In this document: in pieces, positions 1-11,100 of the stretch | Numbering within the stretch: the first letter of the stretch is position 1 | How the letters are laid out: the number at the start of each line of letters is the position of its first letter | Origin: Blattamonas nauphoetae | Taxonomy: Eukaryota > Preaxostyla > Oxymonadida | DNA: 64,000 nt | NCBI GenBank assembly: GCA_033064195.1 | Contig: JARBJD010000070.1 | Location: 62,001-126,000 of the forward strand | Direction of reading: 5' to 3' | Notes under the pieces: generated by a model | What the model was told of the DNA's origin: nothing | Seen by the model: only the letters and a program-made list of their open reading frames with translations | Database searches by the model: none | Position numbers and translations under genes: made by a program

Positions 1-2
1 CA

Positions 3-1412
3 GTCTGCTTGAAGAATCGAATCAGCATCATCAATCGACTCCTACTTCTTTCGTCACTTTCAACTCTCGCCAAATCCCCCACTCTTCCCACAACTGTTCG
101 GGTTTGTGTGGATCAGTGTTTGGTTTCCTTAAATTCCTTTGAGGATGGACCGTTTGTGCTTATTGAGACGGACGAGTTCCAATCGATGAAAGAAGCAGCT
201 CATCAAAACTCTCACACAACCTCGAACCAAAATGACGAGATTGCCCAGCTCAACCACACCATCGCCACTCTTCAACGACAGCTCAAGGAACATGAGGAGA
301 TGCTAACAAGGGAACGGGAAGAGAAGAAGGCAGCAGAAGAGAAGGCGGAGAGAGCGAAGGAACGAGAACAGGCAGCGGAGAGTGCAAAGAGAGATGCCGA
401 AATAAGAATCGAACAACTCCTCATAGAGAAGCAGAATCTCGAGAACAGTCTGAATGAATCGAAGGAACGAGAGAAGAAAACAGAGGAGAGAGAAACAAAG
501 GTAAATGAAAGAGAGATGAAGGCAAATGCAGACAGAAGAGAAGCAGAACAATCTCGGAAGAAGATGGAAGAAGAAAAGAAGAAAGCCGAAACAGAACGAG
601 CGAAGATGGAAGAAGAGAAGAGAAGAGCGGAAGAGAAGACAAGAAATGAGGAGGAAGCGAAACGGATGGCTGAGGAGAGGCAGAAACACGCGGAGGAACA
701 AAAAGGACAGGCCCAACGAGACAAAGAGAAGCTGTCAGATGAAGTGTGGAGGATTCGAAAAGACTTTCGAGAGGCAAGAGAAGAGAAGGAGACAAGTGAG
801 AGGGAGAAGAAAGAGATGGCTGAGACAATGAAGTGGATGAGAATGATGATAAGAACAGAATGGAAGGGAACAGAATCCCTCCTGCAATTCGACAGAACTG
901 CTCACAAACTGACTCCAACTACTCTCACACAAATCATCAAACTTGAAGGGAATACAGATTGGAGAACAGCGTACACTGGTCCGATCGACGAGGGAGACTG
1001 GGAACTAAAAATCAAAGCAAAAGAAAACACTTTCGTGAATGTGAGTGTGTTCTTTTCTCTTCTCACCTTTTCAGTGCTTGGCTTCCTCAGACATCCACTT
1101 CCTGACAATGCCTTGCAAAAGCACTCTGGATCATATTATAGTGGGATTGGTGGCGATTTCGTTCTTTGGAACGGAAAAATGTGGAAAAATGGTGAATTCA
1201 AACCTGAGGGAACAAACAAGAAATGCGAGAGAACTGGACAGACAGCAGCGATTCGAGTGAATATGTGGAGGAGAGAAGCAACACTATTAGTGGACGAGGT
1301 GGAACAGCCTGGGATATTCACCGACATCCCTACTCCTCTCTGCCTCGGAATCACAACTTGCGATCAGAATCAACAAATTGAAGTGTTGTGGTTCAAACGG
1401 CTTCGATCCTGA
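3..1412 (+). CDS. Coiled-coil protein with SPRY-like C-terminal domain (5' partial)
   Basis: The reading frame is open to the window edge. The first in-frame ATG is near 186, but codons upstream look coding, so the start is probably outside the window. Residues ~70-280 are an almost uninterrupted Glu/Lys/Arg/Ala coiled coil (repeated EERE, KKAE, RMAEE blocks). From ~300 to the end there is a compact domain with GDWELK, GGDF-LWNG-MWK-GEFKP, and a tail with QPGIF-D-P-PLCLGI, which resembles the SPRY-like C-terminus of a family I recall from oxymonads. That assignment is from memory. The frame runs through a probable 30-nt intron (1045-1074) that would add ten hydrophobic residues if retained. 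A scaffold or structural role is possible; the function is unknown. Confidence 0.7.
   Translation, partial: VCLKNRISIINRLLLLSSLSTLAKSPTLPTTVRVCVDQCLVSLNSFEDGPFVLIETDEFQSMKEAAHQNSHTTSNQNDEIAQLNHTIATLQRQLKEHEEMLTREREEKKAAEEKAERAKEREQAAESAKRDAEIRIEQLLIEKQNLENSLNESKEREKKTEERETKVNEREMKANADRREAEQSRKKMEEEKKKAETERAKMEEEKRRAEEKTRNEEEAKRMAEERQKHAEEQKGQAQRDKEKLSDEVWRIRKDFREAREEKETSEREKKEMAETMKWMRMMIRTEWKGTESLLQFDRTAHKLTPTTLTQIIKLEGNTDWRTAYTGPIDEGDWELKIKAKENTFVNVSVFFSLLTFSVLGFLRHPLPDNALQKHSGSYYSGIGGDFVLWNGKMWKNGEFKPEGTNKKCERTGQTAAIRVNMWRREATLLVDEVEQPGIFTDIPTPLCLGITTCDQNQQIEVLWFKRLRS
1045..1074 (+). other. Probable 30-nt spliceosomal intron
   Basis: The segment starts GTGTGT and ends in a pyrimidine-rich tract and TTTTCAG. 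Removing it keeps the frame and joins ..ENTFVNV to MLGFLRHPLP, a smoother domain core than the retained VFFSLLTFS insert. The length is a multiple of three with no stop, so a simple ORF scan hides it. Confidence 0.6.
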
Positions 1413-1486
1413 TGTAAATAGCCTTTCTCAAACTCTCAACTTGATGTCATGTTTGATGAAACAATCTAATTGCTCTCTTTTCATCC

Positions 1487-2189
1487 AAATTTCGGCATGG
1501 ATTCGGTATGTATGTCAAGCTTCGGTATGTATGTCAATTCGGTATGTATGTCAAAGATCTTCGGTATGTATGTCAAAACAAAAATGAGTTTCTGTCTCTT
1601 TAGAGGTGAAAATCCGATCAAATTTCATCCTTATTCATCGTTTCACCATGTATTATATTGTGGGGAGGTGATAGAAAGCACATGAATACCAATGAAGTGA
1701 GAAAAATGAGATGAGATCTTCTCGAAATCTGGTGTATCACTCACATACGATTTATGATCGATATTCCGATATATTCTAACTATCTGAATCTCTTATCACC
1801 ATTAGAAGTGGTCTCAACTCGAAATAGAGCATCAACACCCCGATCCAACAAAGACACAGATCGTCCCTTTTTTCTCCTATTATCAACAACTTCGTTTCAA
1901 TTTTTCAATATTATCTCATCAGAGCACCTCTGAACATGATGAATAACAACATATCCTCATAAAAAGCAGATTGAGCACATGAAATGGAAAGACACAAAAA
2001 TGAATACAAATGATCGATAACTTTCGAGTAACATTTCCAACCGACTCTTCTCCCCGTGATGGTATGTATTGATGCCCTTTCTTCAATTTGCATATCTGGC
2101 TGTTGCAAAATCTGATAGTGATGTTGCGTCAGATGGGCTTGACATACATACAGAATCTTGACATACATACCGAATGTATGCCCAAATTT
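1487..2189. mobile_element. Small inverted-repeat (MITE-like) element
   Basis: The two ends match as inverted repeats of about 30 bp: AAATTT-GGCAT--ATTCGG followed by TATGTATGTCAA. The left end carries four tandem copies of the 16-bp unit TTCGGTATGTATGTCAA (1501-1577). The right end carries two copies in the opposite orientation (2139-2176). The ~560-bp interior has no convincing ORF. I see no clear target-site duplication, so the superfamily is unassigned. Confidence 0.6.
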
Positions 2190-2413
2190 CTATGTACTCA
2201 AGCTCGCATTCATGTCATTTTCTGTGATTATCCAGTCACACCACCCTGAAATTGTTTCTGAAAAGAAAGACAGTTCATCGTAGGTATATATTGTAATGCG
2301 AATTGTGGTTCATCTTGGCCATTTGCGTGGAAGACATGTCTCATTTCACAAACTATGGGCCCTCAGACTCTCGATCACTTCATCGACGTCGTTCGAGAAT
2401 CGTTCAGTTTGAG

Positions 2414-5400
2414 ATGATCACGTTGATCACGCTATTCCACATCCTTCACTCGATGGATGCTATTTGTAGAGATTTCAAAACCGTGTTTGCAGAGAAATCG
2501 AACCGAAACTTGAATGACTGGAACTCTGAACAAACGGTGATACAGTTCGAATCAGGATGGTTTTCGACAGAATCATTCGAGATAGTATCGACATGGATGG
2601 AATTGCATGGAAACATGACCCGACTATCTGTTCCCGTTGGATCAACAAAATCATCAACTGTCCATCCCAATGCAAACGCTATCCGTGATCAAAATGTTGG
2701 CAACCATCCCAGACAGTGGTTATTAGATGTACAGAACAGTACACTGTGGATGACATCGTGGTGTCTGGATGTGGAAGCATCGGGATCCTCTGTGTGTCTT
2801 CTTTCGTCATCTGATTTAACAATCGAAGGAAGCAAGATTCTTTCCAATCTAAAATGTTCACCATTCATAATGACCAGTGATGTGGATGGACACAAATGCC
2901 AAATCAAGATAATCAACACCATTCACAAATCGACATCGAAGCTGGTTCTTCCACTTGTGGACATGTCTCAAAACACGCATCGAATTGATCTTGGAATGAA
3001 CATGAAGAATGATTCGGCAACAGACAATGGATCAGGTCAAATTCTTTCGATTAGTGGAATTGGACTCTCGATGAACAATCAGCACTTTCCGCTTGGAACT
3101 GGTCCTCTTTTCACGTTCCCCACTCTTCATGCGTTGGACAGTGCGATTCACGTGGAAACGAGTCTCCTCAAAAGCACTCTTGCGAATGTTTCATCATCGT
3201 CTGATTTCTCGCCAGGCACGCAGATGTTTGGAAGTGAAGTTTCTCAACGAATGATTGGGAGTTGTGTGAAGTCTTGCACGAACCACGACAGCGGGACAGG
3301 AATGATGTCACCAAACATGGGAGGGAATGTGGTTTGTCTGAACACCTCCTTCTCATCTTGCATCCGCGACCAAAACACCCCTCACGACTTCTCATTCGAA
3401 AACATCACCCAAACCCGCATCGGCCGATTCGTGTTAAACTCCACATCAACCGTCACATCCGTCACCTTCACTCTCTGCACATTCAACAACATGACCGTCG
3501 CCGCATACAACAACTTCGGTGGATCTGCAATCTTCCTCCAAGCCACATCCTTCCTCACCGTTAGGACTTGCTTCTTCCGCAACTGCTCCTGCACAGCATA
3601 CAACGACGATGGTGGAGCCGTCTTTGTGAATAACACTCTCACCAGTGGACAACCGTTCTCTGTGTCTGATTCATCGTTCACGGGATGCCAGGCGAACCAC
3701 TGTGGGGGAAGTGTGCAAGGATTTACGTCGAAATTGGTGATGGATGGATGTTTTTTTGAACAGTCGAAGGCCGAATCTGATGGGGCGATATTCATTCTCT
3801 CGGATGATGTCGCAGTATCAAATAGTTCGTTTGTTGCATGCGCCGCGAATAGTCGTGGCGGGACTCTGTACTTCATGTCTTTGAAAACTCTGTCTCTCAC
3901 ATTCTTGCAGTTCAGGGAATGTTCATGTCGTGATCGCCTGAGCGGAAGGGACGTCTGTTTGAACGCCAATTCATCTGACTTCACGTCTGGCATGATCACA
4001 TTCTGCGACTCAACGTCAGGTGCACCAAATGTGTTTTTCTTTGCTGATAAATCAACAAACGACACACTGATTCAACAGGTCAACCGGGCAGTGTCAATCC
4101 GATCAGTGTCTGTCACCATCGTTGGAGAGCAAGCGACAGTGACAGTCTTGACACGGACAGCGATGAAAGGAACGATGGGAGTGTTGTTGGAGGGATCGAA
4201 TGTTCCAAGGCTCGTCCATGTCGAGTTCGGAAACGACACCGACGCCTCGAAAATCGGAAGAGCGATCGTGTCGTCGGGAGCACAGGGGATTCTGCCTGAA
4301 GCTGACTATGTTTTTGGAACAGCAGCGATTCTCGGATTCAAGATTGCCACTCCTTCGTTGGACAGAGCAGAATCATCGTTGAATGATTGGAACACTACAG
4401 AGATTGTTGTGAGTGGAGTGAGATTGGAGGAAGGGAGTTATTGGATGCTGGTTGAGAAAGAAGGGAAGGAAGTGAACATCACACTGACTCACTCAAACTC
4501 GACGACACTGAAGGGAACAGCACCTCTGCATCCATCGAATGCAGACGGAAGACTGGAATGGTCGACAGAATACGAAGTGACTCGAGTGATGTGGCAGCAT
4601 GTGGACGGACAAACAGAGGAAGAGGTGACGCTCGCGTTGATGGTCACTTTTACAACGCCAGACGAACCAGATCGAATCGAAGCGTGCACCAGTCGCCGGC
4701 TGAGCAAAGATCGAACAAAGATGATTGTCTTGCTGGATGGTCGAGAATTGTTGTCTCGAATTGGAAAGGTGAATCTGACAGATGGAACCAAAACATGGGA
4801 ATCGTTGTCGGACGTGGTTGTTCTGGACAACACACACTGCACCACGGAGTTCGCAGTTGGAGAAGAAGAAACAGCGACAGAGATGAAATATGGAGAAGAA
4901 TACACACTGGAAGGATATCGGAATGAATCAAGTGGATTTCATGTGGAAGATGGAATCCGAATTGGAGTTCCGTTCCCTCCGAAAGTCACACAAATGGAGT
5001 TCATCTTCTCAAACACTCTGAACACTGGCTGTCTTGTTGTTCTGACTGGATCGAACATGGTTGTTGGGAACTCGATGAACGTCACTCTGAACAACTCGCT
5101 CTCCTTCATCGCCTCAATCACTTCAGACACCAAAGCAGAATCATCAGAACTGCGAGTTGGATGGCCCGAGACACTCCAACACAACACGAACTACACAATC
5201 ACGTCGATTGAAGCGATGAACGAAGATGATGGGAAGACTTTGTTCGATCCTGCGATCTCCAACACAACTGGCTCTCTTCCGTCTGAGATCGTCATTTCAG
5301 TTGATTCTGGGTCGTCGTCAGATTGGAGTTTGTTTTGTGGAGATCGCGTGCGACCGTGCTGTTCGATTGAGGATGGATGGAAGATTGTGGAAGGGATTGG

Positions 5401-7438
5401 GATTTCGTCGTTGTCGATCTCGATTGTTCACAAGACGACACAGAAAGAGCAAGTGAAGATGTTGTCTCAACATGAAGTTGTGATTGAATCAGGACCGTCG
5501 ACGAAACCGGAACTGTTTGTGTCTCCTTCCTTGCCGTCGTCATCGTCGGAGTTGGAAGGAGAAGGGATGGTTGATGTTTGTGGAGGTCGCCTTTGGATTC
5601 GCGATGTTGATGTTGTTCTTTCCGACTCTCCATTCCTGATCTTCATTCGAATGGTTGCAGGACAACTGACAATGGAGACTTGTTCTCTCGTTGGACCAAA
5701 AGGAATTCCAACCAGCAACAACATCGATTCAAGCACCGATTTGAGTGAATGGGACACTGGCGTGCTCATTCTGGTGGACTCGACAACAACGATCAAACAG
5801 ACGGACCTGACCCACTTGTCGCAAGGAGTGATCAACATGAAAGGAGGCAATCTGACCATCCGCTCGTCTTCTTTCGACTCAAACACTCCTCACTCTTCTT
5901 CATTTCCGTCTCTTCGCCACAACATCCGCTGTTCTGAAGGAGGGGAGATTGAGATTGGGAGTCTGAGTGGAGGAGATGGAGTGGAAACTCCATCAGCGTG
6001 GATCTCAGCGAGTGATTGTTCGCTTGTGACGAAAGAAGAGATATCTCGATCGCCATTCTTCGTCCCAACGCTCTCGTCATCGTCGTCGAGCAAACTTAAC
6101 AAAACTGAAAAGGCATTCCATTTGACAATCGAAGGAACTCTTTTGATTCCTTGCTCACTGATGTTGGAAGTGTTTGTGATGACGAAAGAGGGAAAGGAGG
6201 GAATGTCGAATCAGCACCCACTCACCGAAGACAATGCTCGATTCTCTGATGCCACTCTCATCGAACTGTCCCTCCCTCTCTCGCTCTTCTCATCATTCGA
6301 CGATTCCTTGGAATGGCGAGGTCGTCTCGCTTTTGGGAACAGTCAAATCACAAACACATCGTTTGTGATTCAGATGAACGCAGTTGACAGACTCTCGGAA
6401 GCCGTGAAAGTGAACATGAAGTGGTGGCTTCCTCTCGTGATCTCTCTCTCCGTCCTGTTTGTGATTGTGGTGGTTGTTGTGTTGGTGTGCTGGCGACGAA
6501 GAAAAAACCAGAAGAAAGAATCAAATGTGGAAGAAATGAAAGACTCGACTCAGCCGCCAATCGAAGAAGAGAAAATGGAGATTGTGACCGACAACAAAAT
6601 CGGAGTGATGACCATCCAAACGTACACTTCACGTGGATGCCAAGCAGAAACGAAACAACACGCTGAACCTGAATCATCCGATAGCTTGATCCATTTTGAG
6701 AATGTGGAGGAAGCTCTGCTGTGCTGTGGAGACATGAAGAGGACAGTTTATGTGTCGAAAGATCGAACACTGTACAACGCTCTCCACTCCGAGAACAAAT
6801 GGGATTTTCGGGTTCGCCAAGCGCAGCGTCAGCTTGTTGAAGGATTGAAAGGCGTGTGGAAGAAAGACAGAGAAGCAGTGATTCTTCGGACACTGACTGC
6901 TCACAACATTCTCTTCGATTCGAAACAGAACGTGTGCTTGAGACTGAATCTGGACGTCACACTTCCCCCTCTTCTTCCCATCTTCACTCGACAACCCCAA
7001 CCTGACCAGCAACAACCTCAGCAAGAACAGCCTGAACTAGAACCCACCGTGGAGACGAACGAATCGAAACAGACGATTCCCCAGTTGGCTGAGGAAGTGA
7101 GCGAAGGAGTGCGATGGTATGCGCCAGAAGTGATCTCGAACAAAGCACACGTGAACTCACTCCACGGGGCAGTTTTTAGTCTTGGCCTGCTCTTGTGGGA
7201 AATGGAGACTGGTTGTGTGCCCTTCGGGGAGCAAGATGCAGTGAATGCATCTCGTCAGATTGTGGCGGGAGTGACACCAAAACTGGAGCTGGTTGAGAAC
7301 ACTGAGATGCGAGAACTGATCTCGCAATGTCTGTCTCTGGAACCCGATGACCGGCCTGACTTGGACACAATCGAGACCACACTCGCTCTCCTTCCTGCTG
7401 ACACCTCAATCCATCCAAAAGCTCTCGTTCAATCTTGA
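2414..7438 (+). CDS. Beta-helix ectodomain / single-TM / pseudokinase surface protein
   Basis: I chose the ATG at 2414 because it begins a short signal peptide (MITLITLFHILHSMDA). An earlier ATG and a TTG extend the frame only with Arg-rich non-signal sequence. The protein is 1674 aa. Residues ~20-580 show Cys/Ser/Asn-rich right-handed beta-helix (pectin-lyase-like) coils with repeated S-F--C motifs. Beta-sandwich-like repeats (YTITSIEA, TLTGSN type) follow, then a second beta-helix-like block to ~1300. One TM helix lies at ~1337-1360 (PLVISLSVLFVIVVVVVLVC), followed by a basic stop-transfer. The cytoplasmic tail is kinase-like: TAHNILFD replaces HRDLK-N, NLD replaces DFG, VRWYAPEV is the APE motif, and FSLGLLLWEMETG and DRPDL follow. 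It lacks the catalytic Asp, so it is a pseudokinase. It is probably a surface receptor or adhesin; the ligand is unknown. It is the only intact member in this window. Confidence 0.85.
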   Translation: MITLITLFHILHSMDAICRDFKTVFAEKSNRNLNDWNSEQTVIQFESGWFSTESFEIVSTWMELHGNMTRLSVPVGSTKSSTVHPNANAIRDQNVGNHPRQWLLDVQNSTLWMTSWCLDVEASGSSVCLLSSSDLTIEGSKILSNLKCSPFIMTSDVDGHKCQIKIINTIHKSTSKLVLPLVDMSQNTHRIDLGMNMKNDSATDNGSGQILSISGIGLSMNNQHFPLGTGPLFTFPTLHALDSAIHVETSLLKSTLANVSSSSDFSPGTQMFGSEVSQRMIGSCVKSCTNHDSGTGMMSPNMGGNVVCLNTSFSSCIRDQNTPHDFSFENITQTRIGRFVLNSTSTVTSVTFTLCTFNNMTVAAYNNFGGSAIFLQATSFLTVRTCFFRNCSCTAYNDDGGAVFVNNTLTSGQPFSVSDSSFTGCQANHCGGSVQGFTSKLVMDGCFFEQSKAESDGAIFILSDDVAVSNSSFVACAANSRGGTLYFMSLKTLSLTFLQFRECSCRDRLSGRDVCLNANSSDFTSGMITFCDSTSGAPNVFFFADKSTNDTLIQQVNRAVSIRSVSVTIVGEQATVTVLTRTAMKGTMGVLLEGSNVPRLVHVEFGNDTDASKIGRAIVSSGAQGILPEADYVFGTAAILGFKIATPSLDRAESSLNDWNTTEIVVSGVRLEEGSYWMLVEKEGKEVNITLTHSNSTTLKGTAPLHPSNADGRLEWSTEYEVTRVMWQHVDGQTEEEVTLALMVTFTTPDEPDRIEACTSRRLSKDRTKMIVLLDGRELLSRIGKVNLTDGTKTWESLSDVVVLDNTHCTTEFAVGEEETATEMKYGEEYTLEGYRNESSGFHVEDGIRIGVPFPPKVTQMEFIFSNTLNTGCLVVLTGSNMVVGNSMNVTLNNSLSFIASITSDTKAESSELRVGWPETLQHNTNYTITSIEAMNEDDGKTLFDPAISNTTGSLPSEIVISVDSGSSSDWSLFCGDRVRPCCSIEDGWKIVEGIGISSLSISIVHKTTQKEQVKMLSQHEVVIESGPSTKPELFVSPSLPSSSSELEGEGMVDVCGGRLWIRDVDVVLSDSPFLIFIRMVAGQLTMETCSLVGPKGIPTSNNIDSSTDLSEWDTGVLILVDSTTTIKQTDLTHLSQGVINMKGGNLTIRSSSFDSNTPHSSSFPSLRHNIRCSEGGEIEIGSLSGGDGVETPSAWISASDCSLVTKEEISRSPFFVPTLSSSSSSKLNKTEKAFHLTIEGTLLIPCSLMLEVFVMTKEGKEGMSNQHPLTEDNARFSDATLIELSLPLSLFSSFDDSLEWRGRLAFGNSQITNTSFVIQMNAVDRLSEAVKVNMKWWLPLVISLSVLFVIVVVVVLVCWRRRKNQKKESNVEEMKDSTQPPIEEEKMEIVTDNKIGVMTIQTYTSRGCQAETKQHAEPESSDSLIHFENVEEALLCCGDMKRTVYVSKDRTLYNALHSENKWDFRVRQAQRQLVEGLKGVWKKDREAVILRTLTAHNILFDSKQNVCLRLNLDVTLPPLLPIFTRQPQPDQQQPQQEQPELEPTVETNESKQTIPQLAEEVSEGVRWYAPEVISNKAHVNSLHGAVFSLGLLLWEMETGCVPFGEQDAVNASRQIVAGVTPKLELVENTEMRELISQCLSLEPDDRPDLDTIETTLALLPADTSIHPKALVQS

Positions 7439-8150
7439 GTTTCATTCCTTCATTCCTCCATCTCACTTCATCCACTCAACTATCTTTTCCTTACTTGTTT
7501 TTCATTTCTTCCTTCCACTTTCCAACTCCCCAGCGATTCTCCTCGCCATTCACATCGTCACCCATCTTCCTTCGCATTTGGCGCCGCATTTTTGAATCGA
7601 CCTTCTTCCGTCTCGTCCGACAGACTGTTCTCGGAGACTCTTCGTCCACGTCACAACCGCAGCGATTCGATCGCTTCTGGTTGATTCTGGTCAGCCTCTC
7701 GAAACAGCCTCTTGCTTCTCTCTCTTTCTGTTTTGATGAGTGAGTTTTGATATTCGCACTTTTGAGTTGTGTCATCCAGGACTTTCTGGAAATGGTTTTG
7801 TTTTCGCTGTTCTCTTGGTCAGCTTCCTCCTTCCTTTTCTCATTGCAGAGGGTTACATGACCATCTAACGTCGGGTTTCTCGATTGATTTAACACGAGTT
7901 TCGTTTCCAACGTCATCATTTTTGAGCAAGAGGGAATGAAATCAAAAGTAAATGAATGAGAAACGATCTTCTCTGAATATGACAGTCACCTCAGACCACT
8001 CTTGTTCGGAGAGTCCGGTCGACAACAAATGCTATCTCGGCATCGTCTGAGTCGATTAAAACGACGTGTGCTGAAAGAAGGGACAAGTTTTCTGAATGTA
8101 GTCATTTCAGTGTGGCAATGTCTCTTCTGATGTTGTTCGCGGGGAGAGGG
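7439..8150. other. Intergenic, no gene seen
   Basis: Convergent spacer between the beta-helix gene and the minus-strand helical gene. It is T/C-rich for the first 300 bp. Short open frames here have no recognisable motif. I see no RNA gene or repeat. Confidence 0.5.
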
Positions 8151-11100
8151 TCAGAAGAGAGAAGAGAAGTCAACATCTCTCATTCTCTGTGTTTGATTGT
8201 CTCGTCGGATGGTGTCGAGAAGAATCCCAATCACAGCAACCCCTTTCTCGTAGTCATCCAAGAACGATGAATTCGACACAACGAACACGACACGATCTAG
8301 CAGACCTCGCTTCACCATTTTGATCCGAACAGCATCAGACGAGACTCTGAAGAACCTGCAGAAGAAGTCGAAGGCAACGGACACGAGTGCTGGATATTGA
8401 GATCTGAACAGATGAAGCAAGTTATTGGAGAAAACACACCTGAGACTTATTCGAAGAAAATTTGAAACAAACATTGTGATCGGTAAAGGCACAATCGCTG
8501 AGAAAGGATGACGAAAGGGAGGGCAGACTGTTAAATTCCAAGTATCGCACACACAGACACGTGTTGTCGATTATTTCTCCGACAGACTGTTGTGTTGACC
8601 AGATTGTTTTGAAAGTGTTCCAGTCAGGTTTGGCGTGGTTTGGAGTGACGAGAGAGGGGATGCCAAAGTGAGAGGAGAGAGTTTGGAGGACTCCTTTCTG
8701 AGCACCCGCCAGAGAAGGAAGATGGCAGAGGAGTGGCGAGTCAAAGTGAGCAGGAATGCTGAGCCAGTGAAGGGACACAACAATACTCCCAACTCTGCTT
8801 AAGAGCCTTAATACGACTTCGTTAGGATTCGAGTCATATGGAACCAACATCTTGAAAACTTGGGCGAGAGACGAACATGCACCGAAAGGAGAAGTGTAAA
8901 TTCCAAAGGTGCAAATGATGTTGAGAAAACCGATCCAGATGTTGCTCGATGTTCTGACGGCGTGATGAGAATAGAGAAGAGTGTCGATGAATCGAGGAGG
9001 AGGGAAAGAACCGAAGAGGTCGTGAAGATTCGCTGGTGTGGTGTCCTGACCGAACTCGACGAAGAACATGTTAATGAGGTTTGCAAGTGATTGTTGATCG
9101 AGATTGAGATTGGGATACCGAAGGAGGAGAGAGTGCAAACCAACATAAGGTGTGTGAAGGAACTTTCTCGGAGTGCAGTGATTCAGAGCAGGAGACAATC
9201 TGAAGAAAGCGTGTTGTTTCTTACGGACAAAGGCCTCGAACATCAGATCCATGGGGAAGAAGGAGTGTCGGTGTTTGGGAGCGATGGAGGTGTGGTTGAG
9301 AAAGATTGCTGGATTTATCCAATGTGAGTATTTGAGAGGACTTATGTCCAAATCGATTGTCATGAGTTCTGTGAGTGCTGAAGGGAAATCGATACCACGA
9401 AAGATAGACAAGAACGAACCGAGTGTGATTGCGATCGGACTCAGAAAATGTTCAGATCGTTTCTGATCTGAAGACTGACTCGGATCGTTTGTGAGACGAT
9501 CCAACACGCGATGCCTATTCTCAAACTTCAGAAGGAAGTTCATTTTCCACCCAAAAGACATCGACACAGAGTCGTTCAACATGATATTGGCGAGAAAGCT
9601 GCACGCAATGTCGAAGAGACTGTTCTCACTCAGATCCACTGCCAGCAGCCCATTGAAATCGAAGTCAGACTCTTTCATGGAGTGTACATCTTCGTACTTG
9701 GACGGATCTTTGGACCAGGTCTCCCACAGCCTCAGTAGGACCATCTTCTCCATGAATGTTCCATCGCGGAAGGCCGTTCGGAGACCCTGGAATTGGGTGT
9801 CACGAGGGTCATCGATTGTCGGATGGTAATGTTGGGTTAAGAAGAAAAACCTGTAACATTCGATCTGGACAGCGAGGTTGGACGAATGGAGACCAGAAAT
9901 GAGGAGGGTTCGGAAGGTGTGGACGTCGACAATGCATTCTGTGGACTTCGTCGCGTTGAGAACATTCAGACACTTTCGGAGTGATGTCATCACTTTCAGA
10001 TCGTCGATTTCGTCGAATAGTGAGATGTCAAACTTCTCATTGAGATCGACGAATTGAGATGGCACGAGAAGAGCGTCTGCTTCTGAGTCTGACACGGTTG
10101 ATAGACGGAGGCCCCATGGGAAGGAAGTGGGATGTGGGCGTGTGAGCAGAGGATGAATTGTGATCAGGATTCGCTGAGAGTGATGTTTGGGTGGAGATGG
10201 ATGTTGATGTCTTCGACGAGCCGACTCCCATCATATTCCACGTCACATCAATCTCGCTTGGGACATGAGTGGCGTATGTGCTCAGTTTGTCCGAAACTGA
10301 TGGTGTCTGGCTGTACTCGCCGATGTGAGAGAGGTTGGATCTGTGTTGATGTTTCGTTTGGAGAGTTTCGAGTGTGGATCGGAAACAGCGAGATTGGAGG
10401 AAGGAGAGATCACTCTAAAAGAAATAATGAGAAAGGAAGACATACCAATGAAACCACACCCTGTTCCACCATCTCCATCATCGTCACCCATTCTTTCCAA
10501 TCAAAATAATCATTCCGAACCGCCTCCAGCGAGAGTGTTTCTTTAACCTGTCTGACAGTTAGAAGAAGCTGTTCTGAATGGTCAATATCATCACTGCACA
10601 GAAATGAGTGATTGGGGAGAAGAAAATTGCAGCGATTGATTGGGTTAAAAATGAAACGGACAAATAACGTGGCAAGATTCCCGAAGAGAAATGGATTCAA
10701 ATGAGGAAGCTCATTTCTGTCAAGATCACGATACAAGTCTGTTAAAGATTGGAAGTGATCTGTTGGAGACGAGTTTAGGAGCTTGAGATCTCCAGAAGCC
10801 ACGAAATGTTGGATGAGGGCAACCATGATGCGAGCGAAGACAATATCCTCCTGTTCTGGATCAAGAGGGAGGGTCAACCGGTTTTTGTGTTGGAATGTTC
10901 GATGAATGTCCAGAAAGAACTCGCAGAGTGTGGAGATATCAGAAGAGAGAGAGCCAGCGATCGATTGCTGTTTTGGCGAGGAGGGAGGACCTGTTCAAAT
11001 GAAGAAAAAGAGAAAAAGAGAAAAACTGATCAAGATTGTGGAGGATGAGTCAATTCGGATGCTCTCAAAGGTCAGAGTCGGAGCAAATGGGTGTTCATTT

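Noticed and set aside
272-918. Three overlapping minus-strand ORFs opposite the first gene
   Set aside because: Ser/Phe/Leu-rich complements of the Glu/Lys/Arg coiled-coil coding sequence; shadows.
2303-2413. Upstream N-terminal extension of the 2414-7438 protein
   Set aside because: It adds a TTG or early ATG and Arg-rich sequence ahead of a good signal peptide; less plausible than the ATG at 2414.
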